Of a stretch of 32,270 nt of DNA, positions 1 through 7,791 are shown in pieces. Position 1 is the stretch's first letter; every line of letters starts with the position of its first letter. Under the pieces are notes generated by a model, which saw only the letters and a list, made by a program, of their open reading frames with translations, made no database searches and was not told the origin of the DNA. Position numbers and translations under genes: made by a program. The stretch covers positions 1-32,270 of the forward strand of contig NZ_QUEE01000026.1 of assembly GCF_003477885.1 (NCBI RefSeq), given 5' to 3'. The DNA is from Lachnotalea sp. AF33-28. GTDB taxonomy: Bacteria; Bacillota; Clostridia; Lachnospirales; Lachnospiraceae.

Positions 1-8
1 GATTAAAA

Positions 9-33
9 TCCACTTTGCCCCCTTCAAAGTGGA
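9..33 (-). terminator. Possible minus-strand terminator hairpin
   Basis: A perfect 9-bp inverted repeat (TCCACTTTG at 9-17, CAAAGTGGA at 25-33) encloses a short loop. Read on the minus strand, the stem is followed by TTTTAATC, a short U-rich tail. It could end a minus-strand gene lying beyond the left edge. There is no T-tract on the plus strand. Confidence 0.4.
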
Positions 34-89
34 AATAAACTTTTCACTTCAGTGCTTGAAAAAAGGATTGAAAAAAGTTAAATTGGGGC

Positions 90-118
90 TTGCAAATAAG
101 CGTAGAATATGATATCAT
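90..118 (+). promoter_or_regulatory. Promoter of the tRNA-Glu/tRNA-Cys unit
   Basis: A sigma-A-like promoter: TTGCAA at 90-95, a 17-bp spacer and TATCAT at 113-118. It ends about 55 bases before the tRNA-Glu gene, a normal leader length for a tRNA transcript. Confidence 0.5.
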
Positions 119-173
119 AATATCCGGTCGCTATTTGGCAGTGAGGTTAAAGGCAAGCTGTAATAGCAAATAG

Positions 174-245
174 GGCTCCATGGTCAAGCGGTTAAGACAT
201 CGCCCTTTCACGGCGGTAACGGGGGTTCGATTCCCCCTGGAGTCA
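174..245 (+). tRNA. tRNA-Glu (anticodon UUC)
   Basis: Full cloverleaf. The acceptor stem GGCTCCA (174-180) pairs with TGGAGTC (238-244), and the discriminator is A245. The anticodon arm is CGCC-CTTTCAC-GGCG with TTC at 207-209. The T arm carries GGTTCGATTCC. The 3' CCA is not encoded. The gene shares a transcript with the tRNA-Cys gene 78 bases downstream. Confidence 0.95.
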
Positions 246-323
246 TCGGAAAAGTTTTAGGTATAAAAACCGAGCTGTATGGCATAATGTTAGATAAAGC
301 CATAGAGCAGTATAATTAAATAT

Positions 324-395
324 GGCGACGTAGCCAAGTGGTAAGGCAATGGTCTGCAACACCAGTATCCACCGGTTCAAATCCGGTCGTCGCCT
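324..395 (+). tRNA. tRNA-Cys (anticodon GCA)
   Basis: Full cloverleaf. The acceptor stem GGCGACG (324-330) pairs with CGTCGCC (388-394), and the discriminator is T395, the usual identity base for tRNA-Cys. The anticodon GCA lies at 356-358, and the T arm carries GGTTCAAATCC. CCA is not encoded. A TATAAT at 311-316 just upstream might be a second promoter element, but no well-spaced -35 box accompanies it. The transcript ends at the hairpin starting at 400. Confidence 0.95.
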
Positions 396-399
396 CTCT

Positions 400-437
400 A
401 AGAACCTTGAAAATACTGATTTTTCAAGGTTCTTTTC
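400..437 (+). terminator. Rho-independent terminator of the tRNA unit
   Basis: A perfect 14-bp stem (arms 400-413 and 421-434, beginning AAGAACC and ending GGTTCTT) with a 7-base loop runs into TTTTC. It starts five bases after tRNA-Cys. The long A/T-flanked symmetry could also let it stop minus-strand transcription. Confidence 0.85.
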
Positions 438-684
438 TTGTCATAAAGTGTGCTGCTGGAAGAAACGGATTACAGTGAGAAAGCCATGTTTTGGAATCGC
501 AGACACCTACCAGAAAATCAAAGTTAATACCAAGCTTAGAGATAACAGATAAAATACCGGTATGGTCATCCTCGAAGAAAACAAGATGAAGCTTATAGTC
601 TGGAAATTTACTGCTGGCCCGATACCACAGATCCATAAATGGCTTTGCGGGATTTAAGAACTTGCATAATCGTTCACCTCAAAA
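424..684 (-). pseudogene. Decayed minus-strand ORF, unidentified
   Basis: An open frame on the minus strand gives 70 codons from an ATG at 634-636 and stays open upstream to a TGA near 679-681, with in-frame residues reading LCKFLNPAKPF before that Met. No ribosome binding site precedes the ATG. A GTG followed by NDYAS lies in another frame just upstream, suggesting a frameshifted start of a once longer gene. The 3' end runs into the tRNA terminator hairpin. I do not recognise the family. It sits with two other decayed genes, which supports the reading as debris, but it could also be a chance ORF. Confidence 0.3.
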
Positions 685-728
685 TCATTCTATCGTTCTG
701 GTTTGGATATAACAAGGAGGTTCAGGCG

Positions 729-953
729 ATGAAACAGGGGACATTGTTTTATGACAAGGAAAGTGGCAGGTGCGATTTTTGTTATGAGTGCGATGGAGAG
801 ACTGTAAATTATGGCGGGATTCATTGCGGGGAGGTATTTGAGTTCTGACTGAATGATGTGTGGATTCCGGCTAGGGTTGAGATGGCGGGTGAGTGGTATC
901 TGGTAGGACTGCCGGGGTTGATAAGTTGGTTCATGGATTCATTCATAAGTTAG
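729..953 (+). pseudogene. DUF5348-domain protein gene interrupted by an in-frame TGA
   Basis: ATG 729 follows a good ribosome binding site (AAGGAGG, 714-720). The first 39 codons begin MKQGTLFYDKESGR and include GGIHCGEVFEF, typical of the N-terminal part of DUF5348 proteins. A TGA at 846-848 stops translation, but the same frame continues for 34 codons with VWIPARVEMAGEWYLVGL, the expected C-terminal half of the domain, to TAG 951-953. The joined length of about 74 residues matches the family. One nonsense substitution therefore explains the break, although the last residues after YLVGL look diverged. These small proteins are common on clostridial mobile elements and have no assigned function. 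Confidence 0.75.
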
Positions 954-1673
954 TCTTCTTCACTTCAATCAGATAGCGGATACGAGTTTTCAAGGTCTGG
1001 GCTACAAAATCAATCTCTCCGCCCTTGTAGGTGGCGAAGTCAGGCGTTTCAAAAGCAATCTCGGCAGGGAAGTCCTGACGTTTCTTTAGATTGATATAAA
1101 CAAAGTTTTCATTCAAGGTACCGGAAAGCGTTGCCGCATCGGTTCCCGTCAAGGTCAGATAGTAGTTTGCAAGTCCGAGATCCATAAAGTAGCATCGGCT
1201 TGCCGGCTTGAAATCCAGGATATCCATTTCCGTAATCTTTGCACAGAAACCGATGATACCGGAAAAATACAGCCAGCTGATGGCCCGATTGCAGACTGCT
1301 TTGGATTAATCAAGACACCCTGAGCCTTTTCAAAGCTGCGTGTCTCCAGATAGGTCTCTACTACTTTCGGATATCCGCCAACTTGGCAGTAGATGTCGTA
1401 AGTTTCCTTCAGGAGAGTGTAAATATTGCCTGAATCAGGGGTGTCCAATGACAGAGCCTGATATTTTTCATATAAAGCAGAATCGTAGGCAAGCAGGAAC
1501 TCCTCAAAGGACAGGGTATAAATGGGAATTGCCGTGACATCACCACTGGAATCGCGGAAGTCCGATTCATAGATCTTTCCAAGATAACTTCCGGTAATGA
1601 TAAAGTGGGATTTAACAGCAAGAGCAGTGTGATAATGCTCGCCCAGTCCCTTTTCAGTCAGGATATCTATTGT
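943..1673 (-). pseudogene. DUF4143-family ATPase, C-terminal remnant
   Basis: Two minus-strand frames together give parts of an ATP-binding protein of the AAA plus DUF4143 type. The upstream frame (about 1673 to 1310) reads FIITGSYLGKIY, then TLSFEEFLLAYDSALYEKY and QVGGYPKVVETYLETRSFEKAQ. The downstream frame (about 1290 to 943) reads AISWLYFSGIIGFCAKITEM, CYFMDLGLANYYL, ENFVYINL and GGEIDFV...IEVK, the last being the nuclease-like end of DUF4143. The N-terminal Walker A/B half is absent: an in-frame TGA lies at 1674-1676 with no ATP-binding motif after it. Probably about 80-100 residues are missing between the two parts. The gene cannot encode a working ATPase. Confidence 0.75.
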
Positions 1674-1690
1674 TCAAGACCTGATAGCAC

Positions 1691-1712
1691 TTGGTTAAAG
1701 CGGTTTAGCCAA
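1691..1712. promoter_or_regulatory. Imperfect palindrome, candidate operator upstream of the GH106-like gene
   Basis: A 22-bp palindrome with 9 of 11 positions paired: outer arms TTGG (1691-1694) and CCAA (1709-1712), inner core TAAAGCGGTTTA. The centre resembles LacI/CcpA-type sites but departs from the cre consensus. A possible -10 (TATAGT, 1740-1745) lies downstream. A related TTTGG-N6-CCAAA palindrome precedes the regulator gene at 6573-6588. Binding by that regulator is inference only. Confidence 0.4.
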
Positions 1713-1774
1713 ATGAAATCATGTACAAAAAGGCACAGATATAGTATCCTGTAATCAGTAAGAGGGAGGTCACA

Positions 1775-4700
1775 ATGAAGCTTGAGGAATTACAAAAACA
1801 GTTTGAATGCCCGGATGCAAAACAAAGGGCAATGCCGTTCTGGGCCTGGAACGGAGATTTGAAGGAAGAGGAACTGCTGCGCCAGATAGATATTATGAAA
1901 GAAATGGGGTTCGGCGGATTTTTCATGCATTCGCGCACCGGGCTTGAGACGGAGTATTTAGGTGAAGAGTGGTTCCGGTTAATTAACCGATGTGCAGAAT
2001 ACGGAAAGGAGCGGGGCCTCATGCCGTGGCTTTACGATGAGGACCGCTGGCCTTCCGGGTCTGCGGGCGGGATGGTCACACAGGAGGAGAAATACCGCTC
2101 CTGGTACATGGTAATGCATACCGTAACGGCCGGAGAATATATAGGGCGGGCGGATGAGACATGCGCGGGCGGCGAAATAAAGCTTCTGACCTATGCGTGC
2201 AGACTTGAAGGAACGGCCTATACGGACGGAAGAGAGCTGGCGGAGGGCGAGCTGCCTTCGGACGGGGAAACGGTTCTCATTTTTACGGCAAAACATCCCG
2301 AGTGCAGCGATAATTACAACGGATACACATATCTGGATACGATGAACCGTGAGGCGGTGGAATCCTATATCAGAACCACACATGAAGCATACCGGAAGCA
2401 TTGCGGGGAAAAATTTGGAGCATCAATATACGGTATTTTTACCGACGAACCGCACAGGGGCGCACTCTTCACATTCTTTTCGGATGGGAAGGAAAACGCC
2501 GCTCCGTATACGCCCGGATTGTTTGACAAATTCAGGAAGAGGTTCGGTTACGATCTGAAATGCAGGCTGCCGGAGCTGTTCCTGCGAAAGGACAAGAGAG
2601 CGCTTTCCAAAACGGCATGGGATTACATAGAGCTCTGCCAGGAACTGTTTCTGGAGAATTTTGCAAAACCGCTGTATGATTGGTGCAGCGAAAACCATCT
2701 GGAATTCACCGGACACGTGCTCCATGAGGACTGCCTGTGTGCGCAGACAGTCATGCAGGGATCTCTGATGCGGTTTTACGAGTATATGCACAGGCCGGGC
2801 GTGGATGTCTTAGGATCCGGCAACAGGTGTTACTGGATTGCAAAACAGATCGAATCGGTGGCCAGACAGCAGGATAAGAAATGGATGCTCTCGGAGCTGA
2901 ACGGATGCACGGGATGGCAGACATCCCTGAACACCTATAAAAATATAGGGGACTGGCAGCGCCTTTTCGGAGTGAACTTCCGCTGCCCGCATCTTTCCTG
3001 GTATACCATGAAGGGGGAAGCAAAGAGAGACTATCCGGCCAGCATTCTCCACCAGTCGGCCTGGTACCGGGAGTATGAAGCGCTGGAGACGTATTTTGCC
3101 AGAATCGGCGTGCTGATGGATGAGGGGGAGCCGGAATGTGAGCTGCTGGTGGTCAGCCCTATCGAGAGCGTGTGGGCCAGAGCGTACAGCGGCGCGTTTT
3201 ATGGGCTGTCCGCTCGGGATCCGGAAATACAGAGGCTGGAAGAGCAATATGCAAAGGTATTTCACAGCCTGGCCGGCCACAGGATCGATTTCGATTACGG
3301 GGATGAAGATCACATCGCCCGGTTCGGACGGGTTGAAAGAGGATGCCTGTATATCGGAAAGCAGGCATATAAAAAGGTGCTGGTGGCCGGATGCGATACG
3401 GTCCGAAACACGACGCTTTCCCTGCTTTGTGAGTTTGCCGGCCAGGGTGGCAGCGTTGTCTTTGCGGGCAGGGTACCGGAGTATGTGGATGCCGAACCTT
3501 CCGACAAAGCCGTGAAATTTGCGGAATCAGGCCGCCCCTGCCGCATCGCGCTGGAACCCGGCGCCATTGCCGCGGCCTGCAGGAGCGGACGGGAGATAGG
3601 GGTTACCGGGGAGGGCAGCGGGGAGATATTCGTTCAAACAAGGCGGTTGGACGGTGCACACAGAAGCGTCATGCTGTTAAACACAGACCGGGACCGCCCG
3701 AGACCGGGTCTGACGATCGATCTTGGACAGGGTACGGCTGTAACGAGATGGGATCCGATGACCGGAGAGCGCAGGGCAGAGCACGCCGTAACGGCTGGCG
3801 GAAGGTGCCTGCTCAAAACATCGTTCGCTCCGGGGGAATCGAGACTGTATGTGCTGAGAACGGGATGCAGTTCTGAACCGGAGCCGGGGACAGGGATGGA
3901 AAACGGGCAGTCTCCGGCCGCAGAGAAGAGAGAGCGCCTGAATACCGTTTATCCGGAGAAATGGAAATACCGCCTGGAGGAGCCGAACGTCTGCGTATTG
4001 GACAGGGCCCGGGTAGAGCTGCCCGACGGAACGGTGATTCCGGAGCAGGAGATCCTTAAGGCTGACCGGGCACTCAGGGAGCACTTCAACATATCGGCAA
4101 GAGGCGGGGAGATGCTTCAGCCATGGTATGCGAGGAAGTATCGCTCCGACACGGACAAACCTGTCTGCAAGGCTGTGCAGAGGTTCTGCTTTACGGTTGA
4201 GACCGTGCCGCAGGATGATATCGAGCTGGTGCTGGAGGATCTGGAGCATACGGGTTCGGTTAGGGTGAACGGGGAGGAGCTTTTAAGAGAGTCCCGCGGC
4301 AAATGGATCGACATCTGTTTCGACCGCCTGACCGTGAGCCGGAAGCTGTTGAAATACGGCGAAAATCAGGTGGAGATCACCGTCAGCTATCATAGCACCA
4401 GTGGGTTGGAAGCCGTCTATCTGCTGGGAAGCTTTGGTGTCACTGCGGAGCGGGAGAGCGAAAGGATGTATCCTGTGCTCACTGCGCTTCCCGAGAGCAT
4501 CCGGCTGGGGGACATCACAGAGCAGGGGTTGCTCTTTTACTCGGGAAAGCTGGTATACCTCATGGACATTCCCGCGGACTGGGCCGGCAGGAGAGTGGCC
4601 GCCGCGGTTCCGGGATTTGCCGGCTCCTGCGTGGGGCTGCGCTGCGGTTCGGCGGAAAAGCTGATCTGTTTTCCTCCGTATGAGGCAGAGATCACCGAAT

Positions 4701-4900
4701 TAATCGCAAATGGAGGGAAGCTTGAGATTGAGACGGTGCTCACCAGGAGAAATACATTCGGACCGCTTCATATGCTGCCTGCGCTGGTGGACGGCTATGG
4801 GCCCGGCAGCTTTGTGACGGAAGGCTCTATGTGGAGCGAGGCGTTTGTGACACTGCCGCAGGGTCTGTTTACGGCGCCGGAATTTTATTGTATAATCTGA
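1775..4900 (+). CDS. Large glycoside hydrolase, GH106-like (alpha-L-rhamnosidase type)
   Basis: A 1041-residue protein started by ATG 1775 behind GGGAGG (1764-1769). The N-terminal part (RAMPFWAWNGDL, GGFFMHSRTGL, LYDEDRWPSG) is characteristic of the GH106 family of large enzymes that remove alpha-L-rhamnose from plant pectins. Candidate catalytic acids are E225 in TDEPH and E374 in SELNG, where family members carry them. The C-terminal third (about 700-1041) looks like beta-sandwich domains, with RVNGEELL and NQVEITVSYH resembling a carbohydrate-binding jelly roll. No signal peptide is visible, so it probably acts in the cytoplasm on imported oligosaccharides. A second hydrolase follows 118 bases downstream with its own promoter. 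Family placement is from motif memory; the sugar specificity is uncertain. Confidence 0.75.
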   Translation: MKLEELQKQFECPDAKQRAMPFWAWNGDLKEEELLRQIDIMKEMGFGGFFMHSRTGLETEYLGEEWFRLINRCAEYGKERGLMPWLYDEDRWPSGSAGGMVTQEEKYRSWYMVMHTVTAGEYIGRADETCAGGEIKLLTYACRLEGTAYTDGRELAEGELPSDGETVLIFTAKHPECSDNYNGYTYLDTMNREAVESYIRTTHEAYRKHCGEKFGASIYGIFTDEPHRGALFTFFSDGKENAAPYTPGLFDKFRKRFGYDLKCRLPELFLRKDKRALSKTAWDYIELCQELFLENFAKPLYDWCSENHLEFTGHVLHEDCLCAQTVMQGSLMRFYEYMHRPGVDVLGSGNRCYWIAKQIESVARQQDKKWMLSELNGCTGWQTSLNTYKNIGDWQRLFGVNFRCPHLSWYTMKGEAKRDYPASILHQSAWYREYEALETYFARIGVLMDEGEPECELLVVSPIESVWARAYSGAFYGLSARDPEIQRLEEQYAKVFHSLAGHRIDFDYGDEDHIARFGRVERGCLYIGKQAYKKVLVAGCDTVRNTTLSLLCEFAGQGGSVVFAGRVPEYVDAEPSDKAVKFAESGRPCRIALEPGAIAAACRSGREIGVTGEGSGEIFVQTRRLDGAHRSVMLLNTDRDRPRPGLTIDLGQGTAVTRWDPMTGERRAEHAVTAGGRCLLKTSFAPGESRLYVLRTGCSSEPEPGTGMENGQSPAAEKRERLNTVYPEKWKYRLEEPNVCVLDRARVELPDGTVIPEQEILKADRALREHFNISARGGEMLQPWYARKYRSDTDKPVCKAVQRFCFTVETVPQDDIELVLEDLEHTGSVRVNGEELLRESRGKWIDICFDRLTVSRKLLKYGENQVEITVSYHSTSGLEAVYLLGSFGVTAERESERMYPVLTALPESIRLGDITEQGLLFYSGKLVYLMDIPADWAGRRVAAAVPGFAGSCVGLRCGSAEKLICFPPYEAEITELIANGGKLEIETVLTRRNTFGPLHMLPALVDGYGPGSFVTEGSMWSEAFVTLPQGLFTAPEFYCII

Positions 4901-4947
4901 ACGGATATACGGTTGCTGTTCTTGGCTGCCGATAAAGCCGTTAACAG

Positions 4948-4976
4948 TTGAAAACCGCGCTGCGGCCTGTTATAAT
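4948..4976 (+). promoter_or_regulatory. Promoter of the GH63-like gene
   Basis: TTGAAA at 4948-4953, a 17-bp spacer and a perfect TATAAT at 4971-4976. The spacer holds CCGC-GCT-GCGG, a short palindrome that could be an operator. Transcription would start near 4983, giving a leader of about 36 bases. Confidence 0.6.
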
Positions 4977-5018
4977 CGACTCATCAAGCCAATATTCCGA
5001 GAGGAGAGACAGAAAAAA

Positions 5019-6278
5019 ATGGATCGCTATAGTTCGGAACTGAAAGAGTTTATTTTAAAAAACTGCGGGGGTATGACGCGGGAGGCGCAGGGGCTGCTGA
5101 AGTACCCCTATGTGGTCCCCAGTGAGCCCACCTGCCCCTTTTATTCCAAAGCGCTGTGGGACTGGGATTCCTGGCTGGTGAGCATCGCGTTGGGCCAGGT
5201 GGAACAGGAGACAGGGGAACAGGGCAGATATCTCATCTATGAACAGGGCTGCATACGCAATTTCCTGGACCATATGAAGGACGGCATCATGCCGATCTGC
5301 ATCACAAGCGAGGAAATCATGGAGCGCAGGCTGCCCGGCCGCGGCCCTTACGATGACAATATGCATAAGCCGGTGCTGGCGATGCATGCGGCGTCCATCG
5401 TACAGAGAAACCGCGGGGACGTATCGTGGGTGAAGCCCTTGCTGCCGCAGCTGGAAGAATTTTTAAACCGCTACCGCGAAAACCATATGCATGCGTCCAC
5501 CGGCCTGGCCTACTGGCAGGATGATTTTGCAGTGGGCGTGGACAACGACCCGTCCGTCTATTACCGGCCGGAGAAGAGCTGTGCGTCAATCTATCTGAAC
5601 AGCCTGCTGTACCGGGAGATGCTGGCTCTGGGGTATCTGCTGGAGCTGTCTGGAGATATGGATCATGCGAACCGCTGGAGAAACTACGCTTCGGATCTCG
5701 CTGACGCGGTGAACACGCATTGCTGGGATGAGCGGGACGGCACCTATTACAGTGTGGATCTCTGCTTAAGGCCCATAGATCCCTCGGACTGGCTGCATCA
5801 GGGGGCTCCCCGGACCTGGGACGGTATTCTGCTGCGCGTGGACAGCTGGAGCAGTTTCCTGCCGATGTGGGCGGGCATAGCATCCGCAGAACAGGCGGGA
5901 AGGATGCTTCTGCGATACAGGGATGACCGCACATTCCATTGCCGATACGGCATCCGCACGCTGTCCAGGCTGGAGAAGATGTATGACTTAAGGGCCAGCA
6001 ACAATCCGTCCAACTGGCTGGGACCGGTATGGGGAATCAGCAACTTCATGGTATTTTCCGGGCTGCACCGCTATGGATTTGAAGAGGATGCGCGGGAGCT
6101 GTGTGAAAGGACGGTGGAGCTGTTCGGACGGGATCTGGAGAAAAACGGGTGTCTGCATGAGTATTATCATCCGGATACCGGAGAACCCATCGTGACCTGC
6201 GGGTTTGAAAACTGGAATTTCCTTGTGCTCAATATGATTGCCTATCTGGAAGGGGATAAATTTATAGATACTTTTTGA
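5019..6278 (+). CDS. (alpha/alpha)6-barrel glycoside hydrolase, GH63/trehalase-like (MGH1 type)
   Basis: A 419-residue protein starting at ATG 5019 after GAGGAG (5001-5006). It has the motif set of the GH63/GH37-like (alpha/alpha)6 toroid: LWDWDSWL (D48, D50), NWLGPVWGISNF (332-343) and HEYYHPDTGEP (E381, candidate catalytic base), followed by FENWNFLVLNM. Such enzymes invert alpha-glucosidic, alpha-mannosidic or related bonds. No signal peptide is visible, so it is likely cytoplasmic. It has its own promoter and is closed by a strong terminator, so it can be expressed apart from the next operon. Its place beside the GH106-like and GH39 genes suggests it removes one sugar from the same imported oligosaccharide. 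The substrate cannot be told. Confidence 0.75.
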   Translation: MDRYSSELKEFILKNCGGMTREAQGLLKYPYVVPSEPTCPFYSKALWDWDSWLVSIALGQVEQETGEQGRYLIYEQGCIRNFLDHMKDGIMPICITSEEIMERRLPGRGPYDDNMHKPVLAMHAASIVQRNRGDVSWVKPLLPQLEEFLNRYRENHMHASTGLAYWQDDFAVGVDNDPSVYYRPEKSCASIYLNSLLYREMLALGYLLELSGDMDHANRWRNYASDLADAVNTHCWDERDGTYYSVDLCLRPIDPSDWLHQGAPRTWDGILLRVDSWSSFLPMWAGIASAEQAGRMLLRYRDDRTFHCRYGIRTLSRLEKMYDLRASNNPSNWLGPVWGISNFMVFSGLHRYGFEEDARELCERTVELFGRDLEKNGCLHEYYHPDTGEPIVTCGFENWNFLVLNMIAYLEGDKFIDTF

Positions 6279-6284
6279 GGCGCC

Positions 6285-6340
6285 TTTTGGGGGCCGCCGC
6301 TTTACCGGCTGATCAACCGGCAGGGCGGCGGCCCCCTTTT
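6285..6340 (+). terminator. Strong rho-independent terminator after the GH63-like gene
   Basis: A 12-bp G+C stem (GGGGGCCGCCGC at 6289-6300 with GCGGCGGCCCCC at 6325-6336), with an inner CCGG/CCGG pairing in the loop, is followed by TTTT. It begins seven bases after the stop codon. Confidence 0.85.
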
Positions 6341-6342
6341 GT

Positions 6343-6422
6343 TAGAGCGTGTTTTGAAATTCATTTCCACAATGTGTGACGCACATCTTACGGAAAGCAA
6401 TTTTCAGACACGACACGCTCTA
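6343..6422. repeat. 80-bp inverted-repeat element flanked by TTGT (MITE-like)
   Basis: The element starts TAGAGCGTGT (6343-6352) and ends ACACGCTCTA (6413-6422), perfect 10-bp terminal inverted repeats. It is bordered on both sides by TTGT (6339-6342 and 6423-6426), as expected of a 4-bp target duplication. The interior is also nearly self-complementary (TTTCC/GGAAA, ATGTG/CACAT at 6372-6386), so the transcript would fold into one long hairpin. It codes for nothing. It lies between a terminator and a promoter, a typical site for a small non-autonomous element or REP-like repeat. No second copy was seen in this window. Confidence 0.6.
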
Positions 6423-6438
6423 TTGTATAAAAAGTGGA

Positions 6439-6467
6439 TTGACAATATTCAAGACCTTTGCTATACT
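6439..6467 (+). promoter_or_regulatory. Promoter of the regulator/GH39/transketolase operon
   Basis: Near-consensus sigma-A promoter: TTGACA at 6439-6444, a 17-bp spacer and TATACT at 6462-6467. The spacer includes TTCAAGACCT (6448-6457), which also occurs upstream of the GH106-like gene at 1673-1682. The leader to the regulator start is about 225 bases. Confidence 0.7.
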
Positions 6468-6572
6468 TTTGTTAAAAATGACTATACAAATCCATATAAT
6501 AAAGGCTGAAATTATGCGGAATTACTACTGCAAACAGTAAAAATGCACAAATCTTACCAATAGAAATCTCGT

Positions 6573-6588
6573 TTTGGGTTAAACCAAA
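6573..6588. promoter_or_regulatory. Palindrome TTTGG-N6-CCAAA, candidate operator
   Basis: A 16-bp palindrome with one mismatched pair (centre GTTAAA) lies in the 5' leader, about 105 bases downstream of the -10 box and 110 bases before the regulator start. It shares TTGG, TTAAA and CCAAATG with the palindrome at 1691-1712. The position suits a roadblock type of repression by the protein encoded just downstream. This is a proposal from sequence similarity only. Confidence 0.4.
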
Positions 6589-6697
6589 TGCGGAAACTAT
6601 AAAAAATGCACAACGGCTTTTTTGAGAACACTATGGACAAAATGCACAAAAGGCGGTATTTGCGCCTGTCCGATAGAGAAAGCAGGTGGATATGACA

Positions 6698-7720
6698 ATG
6701 AATCAGGATAACAGAGAGCTGGCCGATCTGATGAGAAAAGAATTCGCCGGGCTCCAGACGGACCGGCTGATCAAAATCGAGTCGGAGCGAAGGCTGGAGC
6801 AGCGGTTCTGTGCCGGCCGGCAGCGCATCAGGGAGGTGATCGGCCAGCTGGTTTCGGAAGGGCTGCTGATCAAGTATGAGGGAAAGGGCACCTATATCGC
6901 CCCGATTGTGAAAAACAAATATATGAATCTGATCTGTTCGCCGGATATTAAATTCAGCGATCCGTTTTATAACCGGCTTTTGATGGAGCTGACCAATTAT
7001 GCCGCTAAAAACAGCGTCAACATGATTCCGCTCACACTTGAGACACTGAAAAACGGGGATATGATATCGCCGGTCCTGATGATCGGGAAGTTTGAGGAAC
7101 CGGATCTGGAGAAAATCAAAGACGCATATCCAAGGATTATATCTTTTGAAAATTATCCGAATCAGGATGAATTTGCCCAGATCTATTTTGACCATTTCCG
7201 GATCGGGCTGAATGCGGCTAAGGTGCTGGATTCATACGGACATAAAAGGGTGATACATATTACCGGACCGGACAAATACGCATCGGCGCTCTACCGCAAG
7301 AACGGTTTTATCAGAAGCGCCAGAAAGAACGGGATGGAGCTCACAGTGCTGGAAAGCAAGATGAATTTCATGGGGGGCTATGAACTGGCCGAACAGGTGG
7401 AACGGTTAGCCAGGGCTGAGGGCTATACCGCCGTATTTGCGGCTAACGACTGGATGGCCATAGGCCTGATCCAGGCGATGAAAGCTCACGGTGTTGAAGT
7501 GCCTGATCAGATATCGGTCCTAAGCGTGGACAATATCCCGCTTGCCGGGCAGTTTTCGCCGGCGCTCACAACCTACTGCCTGGATGCCAATATGATGATC
7601 GCCGAGTGCTTTTCGCTCATGGACCGGGCGGCTCAGAGCCCGGCGGAGGAAGGTTTTCACAAGAGGGTGATCCTGCAGCCGGCGCTGATTGCCAGAGATA
7701 CGCTTAGGCGGCTGGAGTAG
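6698..7720 (+). CDS. GntR/LacI hybrid transcriptional regulator
   Basis: A 340-residue protein. The N-terminal 65 residues form a GntR-type winged helix (ELADLMRKEF, GRQRIREVIGQLVSEGLLI, YEGKGTYIAP). The rest is a LacI-type sugar-binding domain (HKRVIHITG, GYTAVFAANDWMAIGLIQAMK, VPDQISVLSVDN), the architecture of AraR. I chose ATG 6698 because AGGTGG at 6684-6689 is correctly spaced for it; GTG 6686 and ATG 6692 overlap or crowd that site. It is first in a run of seven closely spaced genes and very likely controls them in response to a sugar released by the hydrolases. The recognition helix is more basic and diverged than usual for GntR proteins. The effector is unknown. Confidence 0.8.
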   Translation: MNQDNRELADLMRKEFAGLQTDRLIKIESERRLEQRFCAGRQRIREVIGQLVSEGLLIKYEGKGTYIAPIVKNKYMNLICSPDIKFSDPFYNRLLMELTNYAAKNSVNMIPLTLETLKNGDMISPVLMIGKFEEPDLEKIKDAYPRIISFENYPNQDEFAQIYFDHFRIGLNAAKVLDSYGHKRVIHITGPDKYASALYRKNGFIRSARKNGMELTVLESKMNFMGGYELAEQVERLARAEGYTAVFAANDWMAIGLIQAMKAHGVEVPDQISVLSVDNIPLAGQFSPALTTYCLDANMMIAECFSLMDRAAQSPAEEGFHKRVILQPALIARDTLRRLE

Positions 7721-7791
7721 TCTGTAAAAGGGCCATGTATCCATCGGGAAAAGTCCCGGACTGAAAGAATAAAATGACGGAGGAAAATGAA

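Noticed and set aside
1691..1712. CcpA cre site
   Set aside because: The core AAAGCGGTTT resembles cre, but about four conserved cre positions are not met; it is listed only as a general candidate operator.
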